A stretch of 64,000 nt of DNA from Stieleria tagensis (GCF_024129865.1 NZ_JAMYFE010000038.1:74836-138835), one strand, 5' to 3'. Shown: positions 20,873 to 30,681, counted from the stretch's first letter. Numbers and translations: made by a program. The notes: a model not told the origin generated them from the letters alone.

Positions 20873-23137
20873 GTGCAAACAACCCAAGATCTTATCGCCG
20901 CTTGTGCCTTCGGGCTCGAAGCGATCGTCCGTCGCGAACTCGAATCGCTGGGCATCGAAGCATCGATCGGCCAGTCCGGTCGCGTTCACTTTCGCGGCGA
21001 TTGGGAAACCATCGCCCGCGCCAATCTGCATCTGCGCTGTGCCGACCGCGTGCTGATCCGTGTCGCGGAATTTCCGGCGGCCGATTTTGATGCCCTGTTT
21101 GAAACGGTGCGCGAGATCCAATGGGGCGAACTGTTGCCGGTCGATGCCAGTTTTCCGGTCACCGGCCGATCGATCAAATCGCAACTGTCAAGCGTCCCGG
21201 CCTGTCAACGCAGTGTCAAACGGGCCATCGTGGACGGGATGATGCGCGACCATCACACCACCGCCCTGGACGAGTCCGGCGCCACCTACAAAATCGATAT
21301 CGCGCTGCTCAAGGACATCGCAACGCTGACCATCGACACCACCGGGCGCAGTCTGCATCGACGCGGCTATCGCATCGAAGTTTCCGATGCCCCGCTCAAA
21401 GAGACGTTGGCAGCCGCACTGGTGATGCTCAGTTTTTGGAAACCCGATCGACCGTTGTTGGATCCGTTTTGCGGCAGCGGCACCATTCCGATCGAAGCGG
21501 CGCGGATCGGACGCAATATTGCTCCCGGAATCGATCGCCACTTCAGTTTTCTGGATTGGCCGCATACGCCCGGCGAAGTGGTCGAGGATCTCCGCAGCAC
21601 CGCGATTGCCGCTCAACTCGATTCGCTCGAGGAACGAATTCTGGGCAGCGACATCGATGGGCGGGTGCTGAGAGCCGCACGCGACAATGCCGCCCGGGCC
21701 GGTGTAGCCGACGACATTCACTTTCAAACCGGCGACGTCCTGCAATTGACCAACAAGCGTCGTTTTGGATGTTTGATCACCAATCCGCCCTACGGTCTGC
21801 GGATCGGTGACGATTGGCAACTCGACGCGCTTTATCACGCGCTGCCCGAAGTCTTGCGCGGATTGCCGACCTGGTCGCATTATTTTCTGACCGCCTATCC
21901 GAACTTTGAAGCCGCTGTCGGACGCCCCGCCGACAGGCGACGAAAACTGTACAACGGTCGGATCGAATGCACCTATTACCAATTCCATGGCCCACGCCGT
22001 GTGACCGGCGACGTTGCAACCGAGACTGCTGAGATCGACGAATCGGTCAACGCCGTTGAATCGGAAGTGCCCGCACAAGACACCGCGGATGTCACAGTCG
22101 CAGCCAAGCCACCGGCCAAGCCCCCCGCCAAGCCGTACCTGCACGCGCAAGGCCCGGCGGCGTTTGGGCATCTGGACGCGAAAGCCATCGAGCAATCCGA
22201 GTTGTTCGCCACCCGTCTACGCAAACGTGCCAAACACCTTCGTCGTTGGCCGACCCGCCGCGGAATCACCTGCTTTCGTCTATACGAGCGCGACATCCCC
22301 GAGATTCCACTGGTCGTCGATCGTTACGAAGACCATTTGCACATCACGGAATATGAACGGCCCAGCGACCGCGACCCCTCGCAGCACGCCAATTGGTTGG
22401 AACTGATGGCGCGGACGGCAGGCGAAACGTTGGAGATTCCGCAGGAACAGGTGCATCTCAAACGCCGCAGTCGCCAACGCGATCTGACTCAGCACGAGAA
22501 AGTTGATTCGACGGGCAACCGCATCGTTGTCAACGAAGGCGGTCTCAAATTTTTGGTCAACCTGGACGATTACGTCGACACCGGTTTGTTTTTGGACCAC
22601 CGCGTCGCTCGTTCGATGGTTCGCGAGATGGCCGAGGGAAAATGGTTTCTGAATCTATTCGGCTACACCGGTGCGTTCACGGTTTACGCCGCAGCCGGAG
22701 GCGCACGAAAAACCACGACGGTCGACCTTTCGAACACCTATATTTCTTGGACCAAAGAAAACCTGCGGATCAACGGTTTCTTAGACCAACGGCGACAAGA
22801 TGGGCATCAATTTGTCGCCGGTGACGTGGCCGAATTCATCGACAATCACCCCGCCGGTGAACGCTACGATTTGGTCGTCTTTGATCCGCCGACCTACTCG
22901 CGCAGCAAGAAAACCGAGCGTGATTGGAACGTGCAAACCGATGCGATGCCGATGTTGCAAAAACTGTTGCCACTGGTCCGCAAAGGCGGCGTGATCTTGT
23001 TTTCCAACAATTTCCGCCGCTTTAAATTTGATCCGCAGCAGTTGCAGATCAGTGAGTGTCACGAAATCTCCAGCCAAACAGTTCCAGAAGACTTTCGCAA
23101 CCGACGCATTCACCGCTGTTGGCGAATCGTCCGTTAA
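20873..23137 (+). CDS. rlmL: Bifunctional 23S rRNA methyltransferase RlmKL
   Basis: Fusion of two methyltransferases that make m2G2445 and m7G2069 in 23S rRNA. From a GTG at 20873 (VQTTQDLIAA) the protein has 754 residues: THUMP domain (about 45-155), the RlmL methyltransferase domain with LLDPFCGSGTIPIEA and the catalytic ITNPPYG motif, a Pro/Lys linker (AKPPAKPPAKP, about 415-430), then RlmK with FLNLFGYTGAFTVYAA and DPPTYSRS. The frame is open upstream to an ATG at 20708, but that part has no similarity and lies in the divergent promoter region. The Escherichia coli enzyme has 702 residues. Confidence 0.93.
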   Translation: MQTTQDLIAACAFGLEAIVRRELESLGIEASIGQSGRVHFRGDWETIARANLHLRCADRVLIRVAEFPAADFDALFETVREIQWGELLPVDASFPVTGRSIKSQLSSVPACQRSVKRAIVDGMMRDHHTTALDESGATYKIDIALLKDIATLTIDTTGRSLHRRGYRIEVSDAPLKETLAAALVMLSFWKPDRPLLDPFCGSGTIPIEAARIGRNIAPGIDRHFSFLDWPHTPGEVVEDLRSTAIAAQLDSLEERILGSDIDGRVLRAARDNAARAGVADDIHFQTGDVLQLTNKRRFGCLITNPPYGLRIGDDWQLDALYHALPEVLRGLPTWSHYFLTAYPNFEAAVGRPADRRRKLYNGRIECTYYQFHGPRRVTGDVATETAEIDESVNAVESEVPAQDTADVTVAAKPPAKPPAKPYLHAQGPAAFGHLDAKAIEQSELFATRLRKRAKHLRRWPTRRGITCFRLYERDIPEIPLVVDRYEDHLHITEYERPSDRDPSQHANWLELMARTAGETLEIPQEQVHLKRRSRQRDLTQHEKVDSTGNRIVVNEGGLKFLVNLDDYVDTGLFLDHRVARSMVREMAEGKWFLNLFGYTGAFTVYAAAGGARKTTTVDLSNTYISWTKENLRINGFLDQRRQDGHQFVAGDVAEFIDNHPAGERYDLVVFDPPTYSRSKKTERDWNVQTDAMPMLQKLLPLVRKGGVILFSNNFRRFKFDPQQLQISECHEISSQTVPEDFRNRRIHRCWRIVR

Positions 23138-23174
23138 GGAATCGTCGGAACGTTGACGGGTTGCGACGATCCTT
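23136..23174. terminator. Hairpin between convergent rlmL and sulfatase genes
   Basis: AAGGAATCGTC at the rlmL stop pairs with GACGATCCTT over the sulfatase stop, with one bulged A. It fills the 35-base gap and could end transcription in both directions. No long U-run. Confidence 0.45.
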
Positions 23175-24774
23175 ACTGCTTGCGTTTGGCCGCTGGTTGC
23201 TGGCGATTGCGACGCTGCGGAGCAATGTTCGTGTCCTCGGGGACATTGAATTGCTGACGCGCTTGTTCCAGCTGGGTTTGTAGTTTCTGTTGCACCGCGG
23301 TGTAGTCCGAACTGCCGTAGACGCTTTGCAATTCGTTCGGATCGGATTTCAGGTCAAACAGTTCCCAGTCGTCGATCTTTTTGCCTTCGAGCGCGTAGTA
23401 GTGGATCAGTTTGTGTTCACCATCGGTCACGCCGTAGTGTCGTGCGACGTTGTGGGCACCCGGATTTTCGTAGTAGTGATAATAAAACACTTCGCGCCAA
23501 TCGTCCGGTGTCTGGCCTTCGAGCACGGGGACCAGTGATCGGCCCTGCATGTCATCGGGGACAGGAACGCCGGCAATCTCCAAGAACGTTTCGGCAAAAT
23601 CAAGGTTCGAGACGATGTCGTTGTTGACCGAACCCGGTGCAATGTGACCCGGCCAGCGAGCCAGCAACGGGGTCCGCAAGGATTCTTCGTACATCCAACG
23701 TTTGTCGTACCAGCCGTGTTCGCCCAAGTACCAGCCTTGGTCCGACGAGTAGATCACGATGGTGTTTTCGGCCAACCCGCTCTCGTCTAGGTAATCCAGG
23801 ATTTCACCGATGCCGTCGTCAACACTTTTCACACAGCGTAAATAATCTTTGACATAACGCTGGTACTTCCACTGGAAGATCTCGTCTTCTGTCATCGACG
23901 CCTTGGCGGCTTCGAATGCCTTGTTCTTTGGCTCGTAGGCCGCATCCCAGACCTTGCGTTGCTCGGGGTTCAACGAAATCACATCGCCCAGTTTCAGGTC
24001 GCGTGCCGAAAGGTGATCACGGATAGTCATCTGTTGGTGACTGGCCGCTTGGGTACGTCCCTTGTAATCGTCGCGTAGCGTTTCGGGTTCGGCGATCGTG
24101 ACGTCGTCCAACCAGTTCAGATACTTTGGTGCCGGCATCCAATTGCGGTGCGGGGCTTTGTGCTGGTACATCACCATGAACGGCTTGTTCGGATCACGGT
24201 CCTCGCGCAACCAGTCCAATGTCTTGTCGGTGATGATCTCGGTCGTGTATCCGGTGTGAGGCCGCGTGACCGGTTGTCCGTCGTCGCCTGCGGTGATCAT
24301 CGGCGGGTTGTAGTAAGGCCCCTGACCTTTCAATACGTCGTAGTAGTCGTACCCCTGCGGCGTCGTGACCAAGTGCCATTTACCGATGATTGCCGTTTGG
24401 TAACCAGCCGACTGCAACAGTTTGGGGAATGTCTGTTGGTCGCCGTTGAAGCGATTGCCGTTGGTCATGAACCCGTTGATGTGGCTGTATTTTCCAGTTT
24501 GGATCACCGCCCGGCTGGGGCCGCAGATCCCATTGGTCACATAGCAGCGATCAAAACGCATGCCTTCGCGCGCGATCCGATCCATGTTCGGTGTCGTGAT
24601 CCGCGTCGGGTCATAGGCGCTCAACGCTTGGGTGCAGTGATCATCTGTGAAGATGAACACGATGTTGGGACGCTCGCCGTCTTCGGCGGCACGACTGATG
24701 GTGGCGGGCAACGCCAACATGCAAACGGTCAGCAGCAGCAAACGCTGCGATGCAGTAGCAATGGTGGTGGGCAT
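23173..24774 (-). CDS. Secreted type I (formylglycine) sulfatase
   Basis: 533 residues with a signal peptide (about 1-29). Hallmarks are the metal-binding IFTDDH (D44, D45), the sulfatase motif CGPSR with C84 to be oxidised to formylglycine, GKYSHINGF, and the second metal site in [18 protein letters not shown]. The Cys-type motif requires a formylglycine-generating enzyme elsewhere. The protein should cleave sulfate esters from marine polysaccharides or glycosaminoglycan-like glycans in the periplasm or outside. The C-terminus is a basic Gln-rich tail ([13 protein letters not shown]). Divergent from a DUF1080 gene, consistent with carbohydrate use. Confidence 0.95.
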   Translation of the reverse strand: MPTTIATASQRLLLLTVCMLALPATISRAAEDGERPNIVFIFTDDHCTQALSAYDPTRITTPNMDRIAREGMRFDRCYVTNGICGPSRAVIQTGKYSHINGFMTNGNRFNGDQQTFPKLLQSAGYQTAIIGKWHLVTTPQGYDYYDVLKGQGPYYNPPMITAGDDGQPVTRPHTGYTTEIITDKTLDWLREDRDPNKPFMVMYQHKAPHRNWMPAPKYLNWLDDVTIAEPETLRDDYKGRTQAASHQQMTIRDHLSARDLKLGDVISLNPEQRKVWDAAYEPKNKAFEAAKASMTEDEIFQWKYQRYVKDYLRCVKSVDDGIGEILDYLDESGLAENTIVIYSSDQGWYLGEHGWYDKRWMYEESLRTPLLARWPGHIAPGSVNNDIVSNLDFAETFLEIAGVPVPDDMQGRSLVPVLEGQTPDDWREVFYYHYYENPGAHNVARHYGVTDGEHKLIHYYALEGKKIDDWELFDLKSDPNELQSVYGSSDYTAVQQKLQTQLEQARQQFNVPEDTNIAPQRRNRQQPAAKRKQ

Positions 24775-25017
24775 GGGTGGTGCTAATTGAGGCAGGAAGG
24801 GGGCCGAGATCGAATCCGCAGATCCTAATCGTAGCGATCATCCAGGACAAACGTTTGTGGTCGCCGGCGGAATCAGGCAATGGACTGCTGGAGTGGCAAA
24901 AACACGTTTTGATCCGCTATTTTTCCATGCGAATGATGGTTTGGGCGTTGTCGGCGAACTAGACTTTCGGATTGTCGATTTCGGTCTCTTTCCCCACCTC
25001 CTTCCCGCCATGCTCGC

Positions 25018-26301
25018 ATGATTGTCTCGCGCTACCCGTTCCACTTTGCCGTGGCTGTGTCTGCACTTTTGCTCGTTTTTCAGGGATCGTTTGCCACATC
25101 GGCATTCGCTCAGGAGGCCGACGGAAAACCCAAAAAAGGTCCCGCCTACACCGCTCCACCCGAAAACGATGCCAACTATCCGTTGATGGGCGAATTTGCC
25201 GGTCGCGTTCAAGTCGACGGCCAGCAGAAACGCCAGCCACTGGCATTACAGATCCGACCGATCGCCGGAAACCAATTCCAAGCGATCGCCTTTCGCGGCG
25301 GACTGCCTGGGCAGCCTAATCATGAAAGCGAAGAAATGCGGCTGATTGGGCTACGCTCGGGCGACAATCTGATTCTGTCCGGCGGTCCGTGGGCAATCTT
25401 TGTCGACGCCGACGGTTGCAATCTGATCAATAGCAATGGCGAGAATGTGGGGCGACTCAAACGCGTGCATCGCCAAAGCCGAACCCTGGGCGCACCAGCA
25501 CCCGACGGCGCGACCGTGTTGTTCGATGGCAAACTCACCGAGCACTTGATTGATGCCAAAGTCGACGACGAAGGGCTATTGGTCGAAGGCTTTCGGATTC
25601 GTCCGATGTTCCAGGATTTTGACTTGCACGTCGAATTCCGATTGCCTTACATGCCACTGGCCGATGGGCAACAACGCGGCAACAGCGGGTTGTACCTTCA
25701 AAGCCGTTACGAATGCCAAGTGTTGGATTCCTTCGGAACTGAAAAAATGTTCAACGGATTGGGGTCGCTGTATCGCATGAAAGCTCCCGATTTGAACATG
25801 GCGCTTCCACCCTTGGTCTGGCAAACCTATGACATTCATTTCACCGCACCACGCTGGGCGTCTGACGGAACCAAAATTCGTGACGCGCATGTGACCAGTT
25901 GGGTCAACGGTGTCAAAGTTCAAGACGACGTCGCACTCAAAAGCAAAACGGGTGCCGGCAAAGAAGAGGCTCCCACGCTGTCACCGATTCATGTCCAAGA
26001 CCACGGTGATCCGGTCCGTTTTCGAAATCTGTGGATCGTCGATCGCGGACTGACGCACATCGATTTTCCTGTGATCGCCACCAAGCAACAACGCGACGAA
26101 GCGGCCAAGCTGGAATGGAATGAACCGCCGCAACCAGAGCCCCAAGACACAGCAGAGGACAAACCGGCTGAGAAAACGCCAGATGCGGACAACTCAGACA
26201 CGGCTGAATCCAAGCCCGATGGCGATGCGGATAAGAAAGCCGACGACCAGGCTGACCAGGATGACCAAGCCCAGCAGGACACGGACGATAAATCCAAGTA
26301 A
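25018..26301 (+). CDS. Secreted DUF1080 (3-keto-disaccharide hydrolase-type) protein
   Basis: 427 residues with a signal peptide ending SAFAQEA (about residue 32). A first domain (about 45-150) with YPLMGEFAGRVQV precedes the DUF1080 lectin-like jelly roll (about 160-350), recognisable by ATVLFDGKL, DLHVEFRLPYMP, RGNSGLYLQSRYECQVLDSF and PIHVQDHGDPVRFRNLWI. Characterised DUF1080 members cleave 3-keto-glycosides. The last about 60 residues are an acidic, low-complexity Asp/Lys/Gln tail. It is followed by a secreted SGNH hydrolase and faces a sulfatase, suggesting roles in glycan breakdown. Confidence 0.88.
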   Translation: MIVSRYPFHFAVAVSALLLVFQGSFATSAFAQEADGKPKKGPAYTAPPENDANYPLMGEFAGRVQVDGQQKRQPLALQIRPIAGNQFQAIAFRGGLPGQPNHESEEMRLIGLRSGDNLILSGGPWAIFVDADGCNLINSNGENVGRLKRVHRQSRTLGAPAPDGATVLFDGKLTEHLIDAKVDDEGLLVEGFRIRPMFQDFDLHVEFRLPYMPLADGQQRGNSGLYLQSRYECQVLDSFGTEKMFNGLGSLYRMKAPDLNMALPPLVWQTYDIHFTAPRWASDGTKIRDAHVTSWVNGVKVQDDVALKSKTGAGKEEAPTLSPIHVQDHGDPVRFRNLWIVDRGLTHIDFPVIATKQQRDEAAKLEWNEPPQPEPQDTAEDKPAEKTPDADNSDTAESKPDGDADKKADDQADQDDQAQQDTDDKSK

Positions 26302-26407
26302 AGATCGCTGGCACACCGGCGTTGCTGCGGCACGACATCGGCTGCAGGGCGTGGTTATGATGTGCAGCGGTTTTGACGCGTTTCCTCTGCACACCTTTGG
26401 GTTCACT

Positions 26408-27202
26408 ATGCGTTTGTTGATGTTGTTGGTTTTCGTTTGCGTTTCCTGCGGATCCTCCGTCGCCCAGGACGTGCTGGTTGCTGATCAGGCCGACCAGGGA
26501 TCGTCCGTCAGTGAGTTGTTGGCACCCTACCGGGACGCGGCGGAGAAACGATGGTCCAAGGACATCGCCGCATTCGATGAACTAAACGCAGCGGAAACCG
26601 ATTCTGCTGATTCAATCTTATTTATCGGCAGCAGCAGTATTCGTCGCTGGACGACGATGGAAACGGACATGGCCCCCTATCGCACGATTCGACGTGGATA
26701 CGGCGGTGCCAAGTTCACCGACATGGCAGTGTTTGCTGAGCGGTTGATCACGCCGCACCAGTATCGTGCCATCGTGATGTTTGTCGGCAACGGCGTGGTC
26801 GGGAAACCCGATGACCACACGCCCGATCAGATCGAAGCGCTGGCGCGATCGATCGTTGCCGTGTCGCAGCAACATCAACCGGGTGTGCCATTCCTGCTGA
26901 TCGAGATCACGCCTTGCGAAAGCCGCTTCGCTGTCTGGCCCAAAATTCGTGCCGTCAACGCACGTCTTCGTGAGATCGCGCTTTCGACGCCCGATACCTA
27001 TTTCATTCCCACCGCCAGTCACTATCTGAAACCCGACGGGACGCCGCGGCCGGAATTGTTTGTCCAAGACAAACTGCACCTCAGCGACGCTGGCTACGAT
27101 CTCTGGTCGTCTTTGATTCGCCGCCGCTTAGATGACGTGCTGCGATCGATGGCCAGACAGCAGGCCAATGAGTCCACCCCGGATCCGAAACCGCAGTCCT
27201 AA
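26408..27202 (+). CDS. Secreted SGNH/GDSL-family hydrolase, variant active site
   Basis: 264 residues from the ATG at 26408, chosen because a signal peptide (about 1-20, ending SSVAQD) starts there. The frame is open upstream into the DUF1080 gene. Block I is ILFIGSSSIRRW with the nucleophile Ser in GSSS, block II is RRGYGGAKFTDM and block V is QDKLHLSDAGYDLW with the Asp/His pair. Block III, normally GDND in this subgroup, reads VGNGVVG, so the usual Asn position seems altered. Expected to deacylate carbohydrates. Enzymatic competence is uncertain. Confidence 0.8.
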   Translation: MRLLMLLVFVCVSCGSSVAQDVLVADQADQGSSVSELLAPYRDAAEKRWSKDIAAFDELNAAETDSADSILFIGSSSIRRWTTMETDMAPYRTIRRGYGGAKFTDMAVFAERLITPHQYRAIVMFVGNGVVGKPDDHTPDQIEALARSIVAVSQQHQPGVPFLLIEITPCESRFAVWPKIRAVNARLREIALSTPDTYFIPTASHYLKPDGTPRPELFVQDKLHLSDAGYDLWSSLIRRRLDDVLRSMARQQANESTPDPKPQS

Positions 27203-27276
27203 AACCTGTCGCAACCACCGCTCACTTTCCTAAAAAAACCCCAGCCCCTTTTTCAGAGACCGGGATCCGATTCGAA

Positions 27277-27304
27277 TTGCGGTCGCTGGTTTGTTTATTA
27301 CAAT
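27277..27304 (+). promoter_or_regulatory. Possible sigma-70-type promoter for the LysR-type gene
   Basis: TTGCGG (27277-27282) and TACAAT (27299-27304) are spaced by 16 bases inside an unusually AT-rich stretch directly before the gene. This would give a short leader of about 25-30 bases. The motif match is reasonable, but planctomycete promoters are poorly defined. Confidence 0.4.
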
Positions 27305-27338
27305 AAAATAAAAATGGGTAATTGTTTGGTGGTGGCAA

Positions 27339-28256
27339 ATGGACGATTCGGAAGTTCGAAAGGTTGATCGACTGAGTGATTTGAACATTGCCCAGCTTCG
27401 CACCTTCCGGCAGGTGATGCAGGAAGGCGGTTATGCAGCGGCGGCCAAGGTGTCACATCTCTCGGTCCCGTCGGTCTGGCAACACATCCAATCGATGGAA
27501 AAGTCGTACGGCGTGCAATTGTTCGAGCGTGTTGGACGCCAGGTCGCGCCGACCGATGCAGCCAAGCGGTTGTACGAGCAGGTGGATCGAATTTTGGTGC
27601 AGCTGGAATCGACGTTTGAGTTGGTCAGCGCCCAGTCCGACCAGACGATTCGGATGGTGACCGGCGTGCGAATGATGTTGGAGGATTTGGCGTCTCCGCT
27701 AGCCGCATTTCATCGCTGCCACCCCAACCGTTTGGTCGTCCGGCACGGCAACAATCGGCGTGCCGAGGAATTGCTGTTGGCCGACGAAGCGGACTTGGCG
27801 ATGTCGTTGGAACCCGGGTTGAACCAGGCTTCGGCGCACCTGCATTACGAACCCGCCTACACCGTCGAATTCTTTGCGGTCGCCCAGCAGAGCCACCCTT
27901 ACATGGCGGCTGAGTCGGATGAACTGAGTGAGCTGGCGAAACACGAGTTGGTGGTCACGCTGGCAGGAACGCACGGTCGTGATGCACTCGATCGAGCCTT
28001 TCACAATGCCAACTTAACCGCCAACATTGTGGCGGAAACTGACAACAGCGCATTCACCATCGCTTGTGTGGCCGAGGGGATGGGGGTGGGCATCTTGGCC
28101 GGTCGCCGCGAGGGAACGCTGTGTCGAAAACTGGGTTCTCGATCGCTCAGCAAACAACTCGGCCAGCGACGCATCGTCTTGATGTGGCGCAAAGGCCGAT
28201 TGTTAACCGAGCCAATGCTCGACTTAGTCAATCGCCTGAAATCACTCGAACAGTAG
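27339..28256 (+). CDS. LysR-type transcriptional regulator
   Basis: 305 residues. The N-terminal winged helix-turn-helix is at about 14-75 (LRTFRQVMQEGGYAAAAKVS, then LFERVGRQVAPTDAAKRLYE), followed by a linker helix and a periplasmic-binding-like effector domain (about 100-300). The HTH core is slightly unusual, with SHLSVPSVWQHIQSME. Target genes are not shown by the sequence: the gene stands between the DUF1080/SGNH pair and the convergent ThuA gene, so control of the nearby secreted enzymes is a guess. Its stop codon lies inside the first copy of a tandem repeat. Confidence 0.92.
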   Translation: MDDSEVRKVDRLSDLNIAQLRTFRQVMQEGGYAAAAKVSHLSVPSVWQHIQSMEKSYGVQLFERVGRQVAPTDAAKRLYEQVDRILVQLESTFELVSAQSDQTIRMVTGVRMMLEDLASPLAAFHRCHPNRLVVRHGNNRRAEELLLADEADLAMSLEPGLNQASAHLHYEPAYTVEFFAVAQQSHPYMAAESDELSELAKHELVVTLAGTHGRDALDRAFHNANLTANIVAETDNSAFTIACVAEGMGVGILAGRREGTLCRKLGSRSLSKQLGQRRIVLMWRKGRLLTEPMLDLVNRLKSLEQ

Positions 28257-28313
28257 CCCAGGTGCAACCTGGCGAGTTCTCTTGAACAGTAGGCCAGGTG
28301 CAACCTGGCGAGT
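28248..28313. repeat. Two tandem copies of a 36-base palindromic unit
   Basis: GAACAGTAG at 28248 and at 28284 each begin a nearly identical unit carrying the hairpin CCAGGT-GCA-ACCTGG followed by CGAGT. The two units differ by a single base over the first 30. The first copy includes the last codons and stop of the LysR gene, the second lies just before the convergent ThuA stop. There is no U-run, so a REP-like element is more likely than a simple terminator, although it may block read-through. Confidence 0.8.
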
Positions 28314-28317
28314 CTTT

Positions 28318-29196
28318 CTATTTGCGCGCAGCGGGCTTGATCGCAGCCGGTTGAAATTGCGCCAGATCCGGAGCCTGCCCCTGCACACCGCCGGCGGGCA
28401 CGTCTCGATTGGCCGTCCAAATGATGCCGTTTAAGATCAGACGCCTCAGATCGTCGTCACTCCAGTTTTTATAAAAGTGGGGCATCACGATCGCAAACCC
28501 ACGTCCTTGGTCGCGTTGCACGCACCAGGAAACGGTTTCTTGTTGGGGGGCTTCCGGTGGCAGCATGGACGTGGCAATGGCGGTCACGTTTTTGGCCAAG
28601 CGATTGTTGTCTTTGCCAAAGTAGTTGTTGATGTAGGGTTCGTCGTGCAGCGTGAACTGCGACCAACCACGGCAGATCGGATGGTCGGCGCTGGCTGGTG
28701 TGATGGTTGCCGACGCATAGATCTTGGCCACGCCTTTGTGGTGCGGGCACGTGCTGTTAGCAAAGTAGCCGCCCATCCAACGCAGCAGGGGGTGGTCACC
28801 ATCGTCGGCAACGTCTTTTCCCAACAGACCCGTCGCATAATGCACACAGGCGATGCCGCAACCGCGCTGCATCATTTGATCCAGTTTGGCCAAGATGGCT
28901 TGGGTTTCCGGCAAACGCTGCGGCGGAAAGGTGTCACCGATGAACACCACGGTGTCCGCGGCGTCCAACAGGTCGTCTTGTTCAGGCCACCCCTCAACCA
29001 CCGTGGCCTTGATCGACGACAGATTGTCGGCCTGTTCCAGGCAGTGTGCCATCAACCGTCCGCCGGCGGCCACTTCATGTGATCCCGGCGGGTGAGAACT
29101 GGGGCCGACCACGATCAGGATTTGAGTGGCCGGCTGGGCGACAGCCGCCGCGCAGGAAAGAACAGCGATCACCAACTTCGCTAGGATAGATTTCAT
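28318..29196 (-). CDS. Secreted ThuA-domain protein
   Basis: 292 residues from the ATG at 29196, preferred because it opens a signal peptide (MKSILAKLVIAVLSCAAAVA). A ThuA/trehalose-utilisation fold, related to class I glutamine amidotransferases, follows: ILIVVGPSSHPPGSHE, ADTVVFIGDTFPPQ, GCGIACVHYATGL and the family His/Glu pattern near TLHDEPYINNYF. The Cys in IACVHYATG sits at the nucleophile position of the related amidotransferase fold. Such secreted ThuA proteins are abundant in planctomycetes and associated with sugar breakdown, without proven activity. Confidence 0.88.
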   Translation of the reverse strand: MKSILAKLVIAVLSCAAAVAQPATQILIVVGPSSHPPGSHEVAAGGRLMAHCLEQADNLSSIKATVVEGWPEQDDLLDAADTVVFIGDTFPPQRLPETQAILAKLDQMMQRGCGIACVHYATGLLGKDVADDGDHPLLRWMGGYFANSTCPHHKGVAKIYASATITPASADHPICRGWSQFTLHDEPYINNYFGKDNNRLAKNVTAIATSMLPPEAPQQETVSWCVQRDQGRGFAIVMPHFYKNWSDDDLRRLILNGIIWTANRDVPAGGVQGQAPDLAQFQPAAIKPAARK

Positions 29197-29259
29197 CAGC
29201 CCTGTCCGATCAAAAAGGAAATAGAGTGGGCGGACCAAACGCGATGTCGGACTGCCGGT

Positions 29260-30681
29260 TTATTTGGGGGATTGTTGGGTCGCGTGGGTTTGCCAGCCGT
29301 CGACGGTGAATTCGCCGTGCACGCCGCATTCAAATTTCAGCGCCGTTTCGATCCCAATCCCGCGCCGGCTGGATGCGTTGTCGAATCGGTCGCTATCGGC
29401 AACGTTGATCAAGTGGTTGTTTTGGACGGTCGCCTGATAACTGTTTTCATTGCGGAACAGAGGCCGCGACTGGCCTTGGCATTCGATCACGTTATCGGCG
29501 ATCGTGAAGCTTGAAAAATCACATTCGGGATGAAATCCGAACAGGCCTTCGGTGCGTGGTGTGACGGTGGTTCGGCTGAGGACGTGGTTGTTACGAATGG
29601 TCAATTGATTGTAGGGTTCGTTGATCCAGATCACGCCACGTCCGGGATTGCTGATCAAGTTGTGGTGAAAGCTGGCGGGACCTGCCGCGGGGGCTTTGCC
29701 GAAGCCGGAGATCAGGTTTCCGTGGTCCTGCTGCGTGTTGAAATCGAACAGGTTGTGATCGATTTCGACGCCGTTGCGGACAAATTCGATCGCATAGCTG
29801 TCACGCATCCAGTTATGGTGAATGTGGAACGTACGTCCGCTTTCCGGGACCGGTCCACCGGCGTATTTCGGGATCGAGAGTGTGCCAGCGCAGATGTTGT
29901 GATCGATCTCGACGTCCTCGTCGTTTTCAAACGGGAACTCCATTGAAAAATTGACACCGATGGTGTTGTGATGGACGCGACAGCGTTTGCCTTGGCGGAC
30001 TTTGATGCCGTAGAACTCGTCGGCCTTTCCCTGTTGCGTGCGGACGAATCGATTGTGTGCGATTTCACTGTCCTTCATCCAGATCGCGAAAATGGCACCC
30101 CCGGTGATGCCGCCCTTGATTCCCGGTTGACCTTGCTGCCAGCGTCCGCCGGCGTCGACAAAGACGCAGTCGTGAATCTTGGCGCCCTGCATCGAAAACG
30201 TGCGAATCCCACTCCACAGCGTGTCTTCGATTCGCAGATGATGCAGGTGCAAGTCTTGGTTGCCCCATCCATAAATGGCACCGTGCAGTTGCGGCCCGCG
30301 CAACGTCAAATCGGACACACTGACCGCGTTGGCTTTGTCAGCGATTCGGATCAGGTAGGCATGTGTGTCCATGCCGTCGGTTTTCATTTCCGGATCCGGC
30401 AGGGTTTCGGTCGAAGGCGCCCAAGCGGCCGTGTGTGTCAGGATGGTTTGACCAATTCCCGCGCCCTGGATCGTCATTCCGGATTTGGGTTCCAGCGGAG
30501 CGTCCAAGGCGTAGGTCCCCGCGGCAATGCGTAGGGTTGATCCCGGTTCACCGTTGTTGATCGCGGCAATCAGGTCCGCGGTGTTGTCAATCGGGTCGGC
30601 AGCGACGGTGTGGTTGTGACGCCCCGCAACCAACCCGAATGCGATGTAGACGACGATGGCACGGACTAGGTTGAAACGCAT
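29260..30681 (-). CDS. Secreted right-handed parallel beta-helix protein
   Basis: 473 residues from the ATG at 30681, which gives a signal peptide (about 1-27). After ADLIAAINNGEPGSTLRIAA, a typical start of pectin-lyase-like folds, short repeats follow with the beta-helix rhythm, for example HHNTIGVNFSME, DHNICAGTLSI, IHHNWMRDS and IRNNHVLSR (about 150-430). This is the NosD/pectate-lyase-like superfamily. It may bind or cleave acidic polysaccharides, but no certain catalytic residues can be assigned. Between a ThuA gene and an MFS gene on the same strand. Confidence 0.83.
   Translation of the reverse strand: MRFNLVRAIVVYIAFGLVAGRHNHTVAADPIDNTADLIAAINNGEPGSTLRIAAGTYALDAPLEPKSGMTIQGAGIGQTILTHTAAWAPSTETLPDPEMKTDGMDTHAYLIRIADKANAVSVSDLTLRGPQLHGAIYGWGNQDLHLHHLRIEDTLWSGIRTFSMQGAKIHDCVFVDAGGRWQQGQPGIKGGITGGAIFAIWMKDSEIAHNRFVRTQQGKADEFYGIKVRQGKRCRVHHNTIGVNFSMEFPFENDEDVEIDHNICAGTLSIPKYAGGPVPESGRTFHIHHNWMRDSYAIEFVRNGVEIDHNLFDFNTQQDHGNLISGFGKAPAAGPASFHHNLISNPGRGVIWINEPYNQLTIRNNHVLSRTTVTPRTEGLFGFHPECDFSSFTIADNVIECQGQSRPLFRNENSYQATVQNNHLINVADSDRFDNASSRRGIGIETALKFECGVHGEFTVDGWQTHATQQSPK

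Noticed and set aside
28281-28283. CRISPR-like array at the tandem repeat
   Set aside because: Only two units, directly joined with no spacer of fixed length and no cas genes.
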